Part shown: positions 44,940-56,746 of the stretch, in pieces
Position numbering within the stretch: the stretch's first letter is position 1
Layout of the letters: each line of letters starts with the position of its first letter
The notes under the pieces: generated by a model
Database searches by the model: none
Seen by the model: only the letters and a program-made list of their open reading frames with translations
Told to the model about the DNA's origin: nothing
DNA from: Hexactinellida sp. DTS-2022
Taxonomy: Eukaryota; Porifera; Hexactinellida
Assembly (NCBI GenBank): GCA_028753945.1
Contig: JAPNXP010000007.1
Coordinates: 3,472,001-3,536,000 of the forward strand
Length of the DNA stretch: 64,000 nt
Reading direction: 5' to 3'
Translations under genes and position numbers: made by a program

Positions 44940-46698
44940 CGCTAGTGCACTCGATTTTGATGGAAAGCGTGTTTTATAGAGCCAAGATTAAAAACGCAAT
45001 TAAGCTGTAATTCCCTAAATAATTCTGAGTGTACATGTCGAGCATATTAGCAATTTCAAATTTCCTCCAACGATACTTCTATGAATTTTTTTTTTGAAAA
45101 TCTAAAATTATCCTATAATCCAATCTTTTATACGAAAACAATTTTTCTAGGTGTCATAACGATTTTGGATTATACCGAATTGCACCTTAAAACAACCTAA
45201 ATGATCTCCTTGAGAAACGGAGTGTTCATTTTTAGCTCTTACATTTTGAAAAATAGTTTTATGGCAATATAATCAGAAAACGACGAGAATTCAGTGGTTT
45301 TTTGATTTATTAGGTGACAAAAGCGTCCCAAATTTGTCAAAAAACAGTCAATCAAAAATCAAAACTACATAAAGTTCCTTTTACTTGTTCTCAACACTCT
45401 ATTAAATTTTTTAACAAATTAATTAGCTAGTTTTTGAATGAAAAATTTTATCCCTGAGCCACTTTTCACATTCTCCTGTTTTTTTTTGTGTCGAAGTGGC
45501 TGAGTCCAGAATGTGAAAGTAAGACTTATAGGAGTTCCAAAGCTGCATAAAATAGATAATGTCATTTGAAATGGAATTAGATCATTTTTAATAATTTAGA
45601 GCTAAGCTCTATCTCATTTGGTTCAGAAGTTGGATTTTTTGTCACATATTTGATATTGCCACTCTGCCACCACCATATATGGGCATTTGAAATCAAAATA
45701 CATCATTCGAATCAACATATATTCCCAAAAGGTTATCCAATGAGTAAGAATTTGTATAATGATGTGATTAGAATTTTAGAGCTAGTGTCTGCTGTCTACA
45801 GATCAATAGTTAGAAAATTTGCTTCGTCATCAAAATTGGTCACATCAATTTACCATATATGGTCATGTGAAATTTTTTAGACACCTAGGGTCCCAAAATG
45901 TATTATAAACGTATATAAAGTCAGGTATTTACAGTATTTTCTGATGGCTATAATCATTTTATCTCAAAGGGTTTCTGAAATATCAACAGGTGTGAAATGT
46001 GAGATTTTTTGCCCCCTTCTGATGTTCAAAAGTCTATAACCTAACGAATATTAATTGGATCGGGCCATAAAACGTCTCATTTTGTGCGAAAATGCTATTT
46101 CCATCTTTGTATCAACAAATCTGAAGTTATATAATACACTATTGTATATTTAAGGGCCTTAAGGTGTGAAAATATGACAAAAACGACAAAACCATAGTCA
46201 TAAATTGGTCATAACTCATGATATATTAGTGGAAAAGTGTTGAAACCAAATGCTACATATAGATAAGAAGCTTACACATTAATATCAAGAATAACAGAAT
46301 TATTCTGTAGTCCAATGTCCCACAGTAATATATGATCACCAGGTACTGCCATAGCCTTCTTCTTCTTTTATGCCCCTAATTTCCTAATCTTTGACATATT
46401 CCTAAATTTTTTGACGTAAACCTAAATATTTTGACCTGTAGAGTCCGAATTTCTCGATTTTGGGACTCAATATATGACAGTGAAGAATTTTATCGCCACA
46501 TTTAATTCTGAAATCCGGGGAAATTCGTAGGCCGCTGCCTTAGAATGCTTATAACACAAAGAATAAGTATCAGAAAGTGACAAAAATTTCTCAGGGGGTT
46601 ACATATGATCCATCCTCAGTCCGTAGATTATGATTTGAAAAAATTCGATACAAAATTTATATTCCGACACCAAAAAAAAAAAATCGAGTGCACTAGCG
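44940..46698. mobile_element. TTAA-flanked element, 1.76 kb, non-coding
   Basis: The left cgctagtgcactcgatttt and right end are exact inverted copies over 18-19 bp. TTAA lies outside both ends (44936-44939, 46699-46702). TTAA is the target of piggyBac and Kolobok elements; the CGC tip is atypical of piggyBac, so the superfamily is open. The interior has no plausible transposase and holds two ACCATATATGG(G/T)CAT blocks. It is likely non-autonomous. Confidence 0.8.
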
Positions 46699-47257
46699 TT
46701 AAGGACATTAATGTGCTTATTCGAATCAATTTTTATCGTAGATTAATACTGAAATAATAATTATAACTAGCGCGCCTACACTTTTAGATGAGCATACATT
46801 TATCAATCCCACTCCAGATTAAATTAAAACATATATATTTCCCATATTTAGTCTTCGGACTTTTATCGCCTATTTTGGCTCAAAATTTAAATGAGTTTAT
46901 TTTAAACTAGTGAAAATTCTCTATCAAATGCATTTGGTTGCTAAGTGAAGAAATGTGACGGAGAACTTTCCCAGCCGATCTAAGCACTGTTGCGTGTGAT
47001 TCTCGCTCGCTGTATGATTTTCGCTCGCACCATGGATACTGCATTAACGTCTGATTTTCGCTCGCACCATGGATACTGCATTAACGTCTGATTCTCGCTC
47101 GTTAATTAATGATTACTTACTGATTACTTTACTATATAGTAGACTATATTAGAGGATATACAAATTCATTCAGTGCTTATATATTTTGATCAATAACTAG
47201 TTTCTTTTCAATTTACTCTATTTTGTCACATTGTTTACTCTTTCTTTATTTTTCGAA

Positions 47258-50200
47258 ATGAATTCTGAGGAATACGATCATATTTCACAATATTTATCTG
47301 ATAATGTCTATCCTCAATCCATTCTGCAACTCAAGAATTGTCGACATGTCAAGAAGACCTTTCGTGTAAAAGCTTCCCAATATCAATTAGGAGAGAATGA
47401 CAAAATCTTCAAGGTAATCTCTAATAGTATTCTCAATTGCATGTATATAACTCATAAGACAGTGGAACATTATGGGCACTTTTTTGACAGTCCCGGGAAA
47501 TGTCATGCTAATTAAATTGGTTTCAGAGCCCACATTACCGTATACTCGAATAGTAGCCCCCCCCCAAGTATCAAATAAAATTTGTTACCTCTTCCCGGAG
47601 TCAAGAAGTACACCATCCAAATTGTCTTTCGCCATATTGGGAGCATAAAATGTATGAATTTTCGAGAATATAAGAATTTATTATTATTTATTTATTTATA
47701 ATTGGTTGTTAATCGTATTGCGACGTATTAGATCAGGGTTTTTTAAGGTTGGGACCTTGGTGTAACTCAACACTGCAGCGGTCGCGGCCGATCCGAATCG
47801 TGGTGTACTCCCCAGAACCTTGGTGCAAATTATACAATAAGATCGGCCTTTAAGTTGAACCACGATAGCGCTGTTGCATTATATTACCGATAAATACCGA
47901 TAAAATTTATTGAATAGGACAAAATTGAGGTGTTGCGTGAAGATGGAGTAACCGACGCGCTGAAACTGTACCATGATAGTGCAGCCCATCCCGGGATCAA
48001 TGCCACTATAAGATCCATCAGACAGAAATATTTTTGGTCAGGCTTGAACAAAGATGTAACTCAATATGTAAGTTACTAATCTAACAATCAACAAAGTTCA
48101 TTTGTAGATAACATATTTAGTACGTAAGTATTGCAAAAAAGATTATTCTTTACAGATACCCTCTCAATTAATTAATTAAGTAATTAATGACATGTACAAA
48201 TTATTAAGTATATAATTTATTCAAATTTTAAGTGGTGAAGGCATATTATCAGGATACAAATCCAGTCGAGAATCCTCAAACTGCAAATAATGAAATTATG
48301 ATTTCATAATTTGCTTGTAATCATTATTTGCAAAATACTCACCACCCAAAAAGCGAAGGAATTTGATAGCCAGAATAAAGCTTTGAAAACTTCATAATAG
48401 ACACCTGTTATTGGAACTAAAATAGAGTTATAATTACGCAAGAATGCAAATGTATTGTAAACATCCTGTGTTGCCTAGTTGATCAATTCTTTATTTTTAG
48501 GTCAAAACTTTTCATGTTTGTCAAATAACATCAGCCTTACCTCCTCAACCACAAAGGAAACTGCAACCAATCCCTCCACCAGCTCAGCCTTGGTACCACA
48601 TTGGTATAGATCTGGTCTGTGATTTGCAGGAAAACAGTGAAGGCTACAAACACATCCTCGTCACTACCTGCTATCTCTCAAAGTTCTGCGCGGTACGCCC
48701 TTTGAGAAATAAGACCACCAAAGAGGTTTTGACGCAATTAGAGGTTATCTACCTTACACTGGGTGTCCCCAAATAATTCAGCATGATCAAGGCCCAGAGT
48801 TTGTCAGCAAGGTGCATAAAATAATTAGTAGTGAAGTGATAAGGGAATAAAAAATAGTTGTATATGCCTACTATAATATAATTATCTACTGGCATATATG
48901 ATAATTTATGTTGTTGTTCTTGTTGTTAAGTTGAAGTAACTAATATTTAATAAGACATATTTATTGGATACATCTAGACCGCGAGTAGTGAAGGGATCGT
49001 TTATTATATATATATAATTTTTAAATTATTATCAATTTATAATTATGTAATTATTCCTCTAATTTGGATAGGAATTCCAGAAATATCATGAAAGGTTGGG
49101 AGTAGATAATAGAAAGACCGCAGCCTACCATCCACAAAGCAATGGTCTTGTGGAAGCTCACAACAAGATACTGAAAAAGTGAGTGGAACATAGTAGTATT
49201 ACGTATATTCTTTATTAAGAATCATTTAATTTAATTTTTATTAAACAATATATCACACTACATAACCAATTTAGCAAACTGAACAAAATGGTGTTAGAGG
49301 CAGGTGCTGAATGGCCAAGTAAATTGCAAGCTGCTGTTCTAGCCGCAAATAAATGTTGGAAGAAATCAACCAAATTCACACCGTTCTTCCTCATGTATGG
49401 CAGAGAAGCCAACAGTGCGCACCTGCTTGAACATTTACCGTTCAGTAATGACGAGCACGACGACTCTCCTATTTGTCCAGACTTGGGTAATCAGGAGAAT
49501 GATTGGATAAACCCATTAATGGACAACCGTGCCGAATCAAAAAGACAAGCTCATGATAACATCCAATTCGAGCAAGTTAAACAAAAATGTGTATTCGATA
49601 ACAAGGTCAAGAAAAACAGGTAAATCAATATGATAACTATTAATACCGTGAATAAAATTAGTGATTATTAACTTTACACTAGATCGGAGATAAAGGAGGG
49701 CGACCAGATTCTTCTACTTAACATGCGCAAGGAAAAGAAAATGCCTGGAATTAAAAAGGAGAACAAGTACATTGGGCCTATGGTTGCAACGAACGTAACT
49801 GAGAACCATGCCTTGGTTCAAAAAGGTGCCTCTTCTAAGTTGCAAAAAGTGCCGCTCCACATCTCCAAACCATATCATCCAAGATCCAGGTCTCCGACAG
49901 TTGATATACCATCGAAGAAAGTAAAAATGGATGACCAAGTAACTTCGGATGATGTTTCTCCTGCTGTGAAATCCTCGATTCCAAAGTGGAGATTTGGAAT
50001 ATCGAGGGAGTTGATAGTCAAGAAATTGGAAGAGTTAAAGGTTCGTAACATTGACATTGAACATTATCTCTCAAAAATTCAAATAAGAGATTATCTAATT
50101 ATTTTCCTTAACAAAAATTATAATATTAAAATAAAATTACTGCAAAAGTTCAGACACATAAATTCTTCTTTAAGCCGATTTTCTCTGATCATGTCAAGCG

Positions 50201-50715
50201 TGGGCTCTACTTATCGAAGCTCCATAAAAAACTTGACTCTTGTCTGAAGGTCAAAGGGTATTACGTACCAGACACGATCATTTTCGAAGTTCTACAGGAT
50301 TGCGATGAAGAAACAATGGTTCTTAAATTATCTATGAGTTTTAATATAAATAATACAAATATTTATTGCATGAATACCCTTGTTTAGAGAAGAGAGATTC
50401 TGTACACATTATCTGAGTGGACGAAAGAACTTTTCCCACAATTGGGGGAAACTAAGAACACAGATTATGTGTACAAAGTTCTTTATGGTGTGGTAAGTTG
50501 CAATTTTGATGCAATCTAATTTAATTATTTAGTCTGTTATATTTATTTTATACTTGTACAATTAATGTACCTAGGCTATGGAATACCTGCAGCGAGAAAT
50601 AACAGCTCCTTCCACACATTACGCTATATATGAGTACCTGCTATCTGGAATTCACCACCAGCTTAGGGTTAGGAGAGTATATCACCTAGGTTATAGCGGT
50701 ACTGGTATAGTGTAG
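47258..50715 (+). pseudogene. Ginger integrase gene, at least eight exons, frameshifted
   Basis: Exon 1 (47258-47413) gives MNSEEYDHISQYLSDNVYPQ and KKTFRVKASQYQLG, a GIN1-like pre-zinc region. Exon 47918-48067 has YHDSAAHPGINATIRSI (the HxxxxH of the HHCC zinc motif) and KYFWSGL. Exon 48501-48811 has HVCQ, WYHIGIDLV (first catalytic Asp) and, after a one-base deletion near 48775, IQHDQGPEFVSK (second Asp). Exon 49072-49178 has TAAYHPQSNGLVEAHNKIL (catalytic Glu). Exons 49275-49619 and 49683 onward give WPSKLQAAVLAANKCW and the basic C-terminal strand region EGDQILLLNMRKEKK, KYIGPMV. Later exons near 50137-50318, 50388-50492 and 50575-50715 encode a downstream domain (DYVYKVLYGV, AMEYLQREI) shared with the element at 60272. 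All joints are GT-AG. The single frameshift and a CxxC site reduced to FHVC suggest inactivity. Confidence 0.85.
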
Positions 50716-51040
50716 CTGTTGTATTGTATGTGTCTGGTTTATATAGTTTAGTATTATGTAATTACAATAGTTACGCTATATATGAGTACCTGCTATCTGG
50801 AATTCACCACCAGCTTAGGGTTAGGAGAGTATATCAGCTAGGCTATAGCGGTACTGGTATAGTGTAGCTGTTGTATTGTATGTGTCTGGTTTATATAGTT
50901 TAGTATTATGTAATTACAATAGTTACGCTATATATGAGTACCTGCTATCTGGAATTCACCACCAGCTTAGGGTTAGGAGAGTATTATCAGCTAGGCTATA
51001 GCGGTACTGGTTAGTGTAGCTGTTGTATTGTATGTGTCCT
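50619..51040. repeat. Tandem repeat, 152-bp unit, about 2.8 copies
   Basis: acgctatatatgagtacc occurs at 50621, 50773 and 50925, each followed by the same 150 bp, nearly unchanged. It begins inside the last coding exon of the Ginger element and so truncates or replaces the 3' end of its gene. Confidence 0.95.
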
Positions 51041-51881
51041 GTCTAAACTGTGACTGTGTATTTATAGGCTAACTAATAATTCTTCCCTCTAGCCATTTAT
51101 TTAGTATATACTTTTGTAAATTGTATCATAAATATAGTGTATTTTGTAAACATTTCTACTAATTTTACGTTGCAAACCCTGTTATAAATATATGTGTAAG
51201 TAAATATGATATACGTATATAGTTATGTTAGTTTTGAGTTTGGGTTTAGTAATCAACATTTATTTTAATTTAATCGGATCGTATATAATCTTTCCTCATA
51301 ATGATCAATCATGAAGTATAGATTTAATTCGACATAGCTTCAATATTTAGATAATATAATTTAACAGTAGACATGTTCATACCGTTGGGACAGTGCATTA
51401 CAATAAGTTGGAGATGCGAGGAGCAGAAAGAAATATAATCTAGAATAATCTAATTGATAAGTTATAAAAATTATATTATAAAGAATCCAATTAAACAAGA
51501 TTTAATGACAAAAAGGTTTAGAAAAATAAATTAAAATGAAGGAAAATTAGCTATTGGAAAAGAACTAGTTGTTGATCAAAATGTATAAGTTTGTATATCC
51601 TCTAAATGTATAATAGTAAAGTAATCAGTAAGTAATCATTAAAGAGCGAGAATCAGACGTTAATGCAGTATCCATGGTGCGAGCGAAAATCATACAGCGA
51701 GCGAGAACCATACGCAACAGCACTCTGCCTTCCAAAACACTTTTCAATTTAGGAAAATTAAATTTATTGAGATTCATGTGGTTGACTAAAAATACAAATA
51801 TATATATAACATTCTATTTATGTTTTCTGCAATAGAAATTTCAATTACGAACAATCTTCAAGCTCTCAACATTCTAGAAGC

Positions 51882-53922
51882 ATGCAACAACGATTCCGTG
51901 CCGCTGCTGATTGTATAATAAATGACCACCCATATCCTGAAACAGAATTACCTACCATTCGCTCAAAGTTACAAAAACTCAAGGAGAGCAGAAGAACATG
52001 CATTAAAAACTCCGATTTAGACACGTGGGAACTTCATTTTTATCATGTATCAGTGGGTCTGGCATCAAAGAAACGCAAGTCATCGGTCTCCTTAGATACT
52101 CCTATGGAACAACTTGTTTTCGAAGTTGATTGCACTAAAGAAATTCGAACTCTCTTATTAACTTACACATCAAACATGTTAGAACCCGCCTCCAGTCAGT
52201 ATTATCATATATCAAGCCGATAGCGGAGATTGAGGGAGTTACAAGAAAGACAATCGCTTCTTTGTGTCTTCAGTTGATTGACAACGAAGACAAGGATACT
52301 GGTACTATCGAAGTGTGCAAGGAAATAGTTCAGAAGGGAACTAACAGAAAACACAAGACCATTTTGTTTGAAAGAAACTCGTCGTTCTTATTAGATTTCC
52401 TCTGTATTGGGAAACAGAAGTACAGGGAACTAAGACGTTTTTTAAAAGAAGAACAAGTATTCATTTCTTCCTATAACAGAGTGGCAGAATTTCGTCAAGA
52501 GAGTTGTTTGGTTAATGAACTTCACTATTTTGACAAAGGTTTTGGTACGCCAGTTGGCATTTATCATCCTTATCACTCAATCGCAACACAAACTATTTCT
52601 CAAATAATCGAGGCTGAGAGTTCACTGCAATATGCTAATTATTCTTTAACAGCCAAAATTATTGATGGGTTAGACGGATCTGGATCACACTCAATATACA
52701 ACCAAATACGAAACCACCCAGATATTACGACTAAAACTTTCTCCTATTTGCGTTCAAAGTAATCTGGCTTAAAGATTCATTCGAAAATATAATCTGGACA
52801 AATCCCTCTCCTCATTCACCTTTCGCTATGAGACCTGTAGCATTAATGGCTTTAGCTGAAAGAGAAAAAAATGAAAAATTTTAATGGACACTACAATTAA
52901 TACTGAGACCAAACTTTTACAAACAACAGGAATACAGCTGAAGGCAGGAAAAGTTAATGTCAATATCACAAAGTGTTTGTTTGATACAAAGATGGCAGCT
53001 ATTCTGGAGCACCTTGTCATTTGTGTACGTGCACACGAAATCAATTGAAGGATATTGAATTAATAAAACAGGGTTTTCCCATTAACAGCTCAATCGATTC
53101 TGCGATTGAGATATTGCTGAGGTCGATGAAGACGATTTTTTCTCTCTTCCAAGTAATGAAAGATTTGGAATGAGACACAAGCCTTTATCAGAGGAAAACA
53201 TCTAATCTGCTTCACCTCTACATGGCTATCTGAGAGTATTCGGATGATTCATGCAGTTAGTGTTCCACATACAAGCTGGAGAGAAGGAATGGGTACCATC
53301 TTCACCAAAGATTCGCCATTGGATGGAATTTATTCGTGGTATTCGAATCGATTTTCCCACTAATCAAGGTGGTACAACATATACAGTAAATGTGTTTCGA
53401 ACTTGTTTCCAACGTGTAAACGATAGCAACAAAGACTTCTTTTATTGGATATTAACCTTGACTCCTTGTGAGTTCCACCAATCTCTTACAGTTATATACA
53501 CTAACATAGCTGTTATATTGCGCATATTAAACTCTGATGAGCGAAACGACCACGAAAAATTCGCTACATTGTGTAGTGATACTTATGAACTCATAATAGA
53601 TTGTTTTCCTTGAGCGAGTATTACTCCAACATTGCATAAGGTGTTGGCTCATAGAGCTCAATTGATTCAACATTATAATGGCGGGAGAGGTCTGAAATCG
53701 TTGTCAGAAGAAGGCTTAGAGGCGTGCCACAAGCACATTCGACGTTATCGCGAACAATTGGCGAGAAAATTCTCCTTTGAAGCAAATATGCAAGATATCT
53801 TCATTCGTCTTACTTCTCAGTTAGATTACTTCTCATTTTACCAAAGAAAGCGAATTGGGAGGAAATTAGCTAAAAAGAAATCAAAGGGATTACAAAAATT
53901 GAAGAACTCTTTGATAACATAA
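51882..53922 (+). pseudogene. Transib transposase (RAG1-like), degraded
   Basis: Successive open pieces at 51882-52223, 52206-52762 (shifted frame), 52744-52880 and 53225-53922 assemble one Transib-type protein. Recognisable parts, in order: IKPIAEIEGVTRKTIA; IDGLDGSGSHSIYNQ (first catalytic Asp); IIWTNPSPHSPFAMRPVALM; KCLFDTKMAAIL (candidate second Asp); SPLHGYLRVFG; HWMEFIRGIRIDFPTNQGGT; CFPWASITPTLHKVLAHRA; LKSLSEEGLEACHKHIRRYR with the third acidic residue; and ARKFSF. The PTxHKxLxH...LSEExxEAxxKxxRxYRxxxARK block is shared by Transib transposases and RAG1. Frameshifts or stops near 52222, 52760, 52880 and 53250 inactivate it. CACWATG-type terminal repeats were not found; a Ginger element lies upstream and a P element abuts the last codon. 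Confidence 0.85.
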
Positions 53923-54320
53923 TCCATAGCCTACTCTATATATGACCTGACAGTAGATATACCAGGGATGCACAAGAAGATGGGAAATTTTAATTTTTTA
54001 ATGTTTTCTATATTGAACTACTAAGTTCTTTATATCTCTAGGTCGTATATATAACTCAGCCCTGCTAGCCCGTGATTAGTATTAGCTGTAATGAGAAGGG
54101 TGATTGGATTTTCATAATTTAATAGTAATAATAAACACAAACAGTACAATTTTTAATATTAATGCTACAGTAAATACTACACAATTATTTGCTTTCTTCC
54201 TCTCTCTGGCTCTAGCAGTGACACACGACACACTTAACTACATAATATAAATAAGAATAAACAGAGTAATACAAATCATGGTAAATACAAATAAGTAAAC
54301 ACATAATTAAGAGAATTTCT

Positions 54321-56420
54321 TTAATTTACGCTTTCTATACTTTTTGAAAGAACCAGCGAGTTATAATTCTTAACTTTGTTTACAAGAAAGCAATTCGCTG
54401 CGGTAAAGACTAGCTTCGATAAGATGTTCCAACTAAACACACCACAGCTAATACAAGTAGACTTCCAAATACTTGGATCACAATTATCACTATCTTCCAA
54501 ATACAGAGAGTTCAAATATTATTTTCTAGAAGGTCCACTTACAAGCTTTGCCAACAGCTCTTTATTGTTTTCGATGGCACTAAAGGTCTTCCATAAAACA
54601 AGAATGGATTTCCAAACTGGCTCAGATGGATATTTAAGTCCGCCACGGTCCGATAGCTGCAGAAGTTTATACTGAGAGTCCAGGTCTAAATCAAGGAGAA
54701 ATTATTTATCAAGTGTTAGCATATGTAGACAGACATGACACGGTTTTGTTTGATTCAGGTACTGATGGACAGAATAGCCTGCAATAAAGGCTAGTGATTG
54801 AATCAACTGTGAACCACAATCAATTGTTGATAGGTCATGAATCTATCAAGAAATGGCTCCAAATTGAATTCACCATCAGTAGTGGAATACGGACAAGAAA
54901 ATGACTTAACAAATGACTGAATAGATTGAAAGGAAGTGTCTTGTTGGTCAGTAAATATGTTTAATATGCTAGAAAGTTTAAGTCGACGCTCGGTTCATGG
55001 ATTTGAAGATAGGAGATGTGATAATTAGAACCCGACATCATACGGTATAGACCGAAATGGTGTTACAAGGGATCCGTCTGTAGAAAGGAGGACAACACAT
55101 ATGTAAAGCCACAAGATTGAGTCAAATGGTTGGTAATTTGTGATAAGGCAATGCAAGCATGTCTAAAACTGGTGTATGTTTGTTTACTCAGTTTGCCAAT
55201 TTTTTCTGGTAAAGTTTGCCAAGCATCTAACCAAAAACTACACGAGTCAAAAATAGAAATCGCTCCAGTGATTTTTCTAGGATTGTTTGAAAGGGGGGGC
55301 AATTTGAAAGATTATGAGTATAAGGGGGGGCATGCTGAAATATCCTACAGGGGCAGAAAACCGGTAGGGGGGGGCAATTGCCCCCCCCGCGCCCCCCCCC
55401 CTAGAAAAAACCCTGCGCTCGTCATTAAAAGTCAAAGGTCTCGAGAAATTATCATTCAAACGTATTCCTTTAAATGGTGTGTTAACGTTGAATAATTTCT
55501 AAACAGTAAGAATGGTATCAACAAACTCCGGAGTATTCTTTCTATATTCTGGATAACGCAATTCGTTCTGGATAGTTAGCGCAGATATTGTTAATTCGTT
55601 AACGACTTTCAAAACCAGTTTTACATTTTTGACGCTCTATGCTAGACGGAAAACATGACTCCATAGTCAAATGAGGAGCTAACTTGGCTAAACTTGTTCT
55701 TTTCTGAATTATATAATTGACATACATCTTCAAAGGATGCACAACCGAACTTAAGGGGATAATCACAATAAGAACTAGAGTTGTATTTTAAAGCAAGTTC
55801 CTGCAAAACAGATTCAATTTATCGGATGTCACTAATTGCAGCAATGGGAACGGATATACTCTGTCCATTAAAATAGGCTGGGGTGGATAAATAAGCATTG
55901 ATTTCAAGGTACAAATCTACGGAGATATTTTTTTCAGCCATTTTAGCGAGAACAAACGTTATGTTACTCTCATTACGGAACCACACCAACCAACTACTAG
56001 GTAAATAAATCAAGGTTAACTTATCTCTCAAGTCCTGTAGAGAGTTGACCACAAACTTCTCTTTCTCTTGACTCTCGGATCTCAAGCTGAGTTGTAGTGT
56101 ATGGTTTATCAATTCTTCCTCTTTTGCATCGTATGACAAGCGATTCCGTTTGTTAGGTTTGGATGAGTAATATGCCGGGCAGCCGGGCAGTAAACTTGTA
56201 CAGCGCCTTCCTTCAGCTTTGGCTTGGCCCGCGGTACTTCAGTAAAAGTACCATCTCCTTTTGGGACTTTGAAAGTGTAGTCTATGTATTATTTCTGAAA
56301 TGGTTGATACATACATAGACCAACTTCAGATCACCGATATCCTCGCGACGAAGAGCGCATGTCCAGGCATGATTCAGGGTTGGTGTACTTTGAGACATCT
56401 TGAACATAGGAACATGGTCA
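54321..56420 (-). pseudogene. P-element transposase, heavily decayed
   Basis: Minus strand. The N-terminal THAP half appears in two frames (WTCALRREDIGDLKLVYVC, INHF, then YTFKVPKGDGTF and KPKLKEGAVQVYC). It is followed by 56139-55819 with KLTLIYLPSSWLVWFRNES. The catalytic middle is mostly lost and contains a MITE at 55266-55415. The C-terminal part reads MSGSNYHISYLQI, AFIAGYSVHQY with CHVCLHML, LSDRGGLKYPSEPVW, and FTAANCFLVNKVKNY at 54515-54321. The order and motifs match the P element at 12859-16241, but many stops and shifts are present. Confidence 0.8.
55266..55415. mobile_element. Small MITE with 5-bp flanking repeat (cgctc)
   Basis: cagtgatttttctagg and, inverted, cagggttttttctagg; cgctc directly outside both ends (55261-55265, 55416-55420). 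Long G-runs and C-runs lie inside. It interrupts the second P element. Confidence 0.75.
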
Positions 56421-56746
56421 TCCGGGTTATAATTGCTCTTGCAACCGGAGGTCGGGGACAGAACAAGAGTTAGGCATGAATAGAAGCTAATATGAATAAA
56501 ATACCAGAGCGAAATGTAAAAAGGATGGGATAGTACTTCAATAGAAGAGTTTGGAATAAAAATTATATAATCTGATCAATAGTAGTATATATTTCAAGAA
56601 TATTTCTAATTAATGTGGTTGATTATTATTATTATTTTTGAAATTAAATATTGTGGTTGGATAAATATTACCATCTTCTCCTTCATCCTTGGTCCATATT
56701 TTATAGGTTACTGTCAGGCCATATATAGAGTAGGCTATGCATAATC

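Larger units (their letters stand above)
46988..51719 (+). mobile_element. Ginger-type DNA transposon, 4.7 kb, TSD GCAC
   Basis: The terminal inverted repeats open tgttgcgtgtgattctcg (left) and tgttgcgtatggttctcg (right, inverted) and stay similar for about 200 bp (CCATGGATACTGCATTAACG, TGATTACTTACTGATTACTT, AGAGGATATACAAA). The 4-bp direct repeat gcac flanks it (46984-46987, 51720-51723). TGT tips, a 4-bp duplication and an intron-containing retrovirus-like integrase define Ginger DNA transposons. The left end has one extra 37-bp copy of its GATTTTCGCTCGCACC unit compared with the right. The Transib ORF starts about 160 bp beyond the right end. Confidence 0.9.
53925..56739 (-). mobile_element. 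P element, second family, TSD cataatc
   Basis: The left end catagcctactctatatatg and the right end are inverted copies over about 30 bp. The 7-bp direct repeat cataatc flanks it (53918-53924, 56740-56746). The 5' leader of its gene, at the right side, matches the fragment at 8141-8644. It inserted immediately after the last preserved codons of the Transib transposase. Confidence 0.9.

Noticed and set aside
46760..46990. Transib left terminus (CACWATG) near the Ginger insertion
   Set aside because: Only cactgtt overlapping the Ginger end was seen, and no inverted partner exists on the right side.
50658..50985. TTAGGG telomere-like words
   Set aside because: One TTAGGGTTAGG per 152-bp unit is part of the tandem repeat and does not form a telomeric array.
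46988..51719. Gypsy-type LTR retrotransposon
   Set aside because: Ends are inverted, not direct; there is no reverse transcriptase, the target duplication is 4 bp next to TGT tips, and introns are present.
55130..55495. 121-aa plus-strand ORF
   Set aside because: It reads the antisense of a decayed P transposase and through an inserted MITE.
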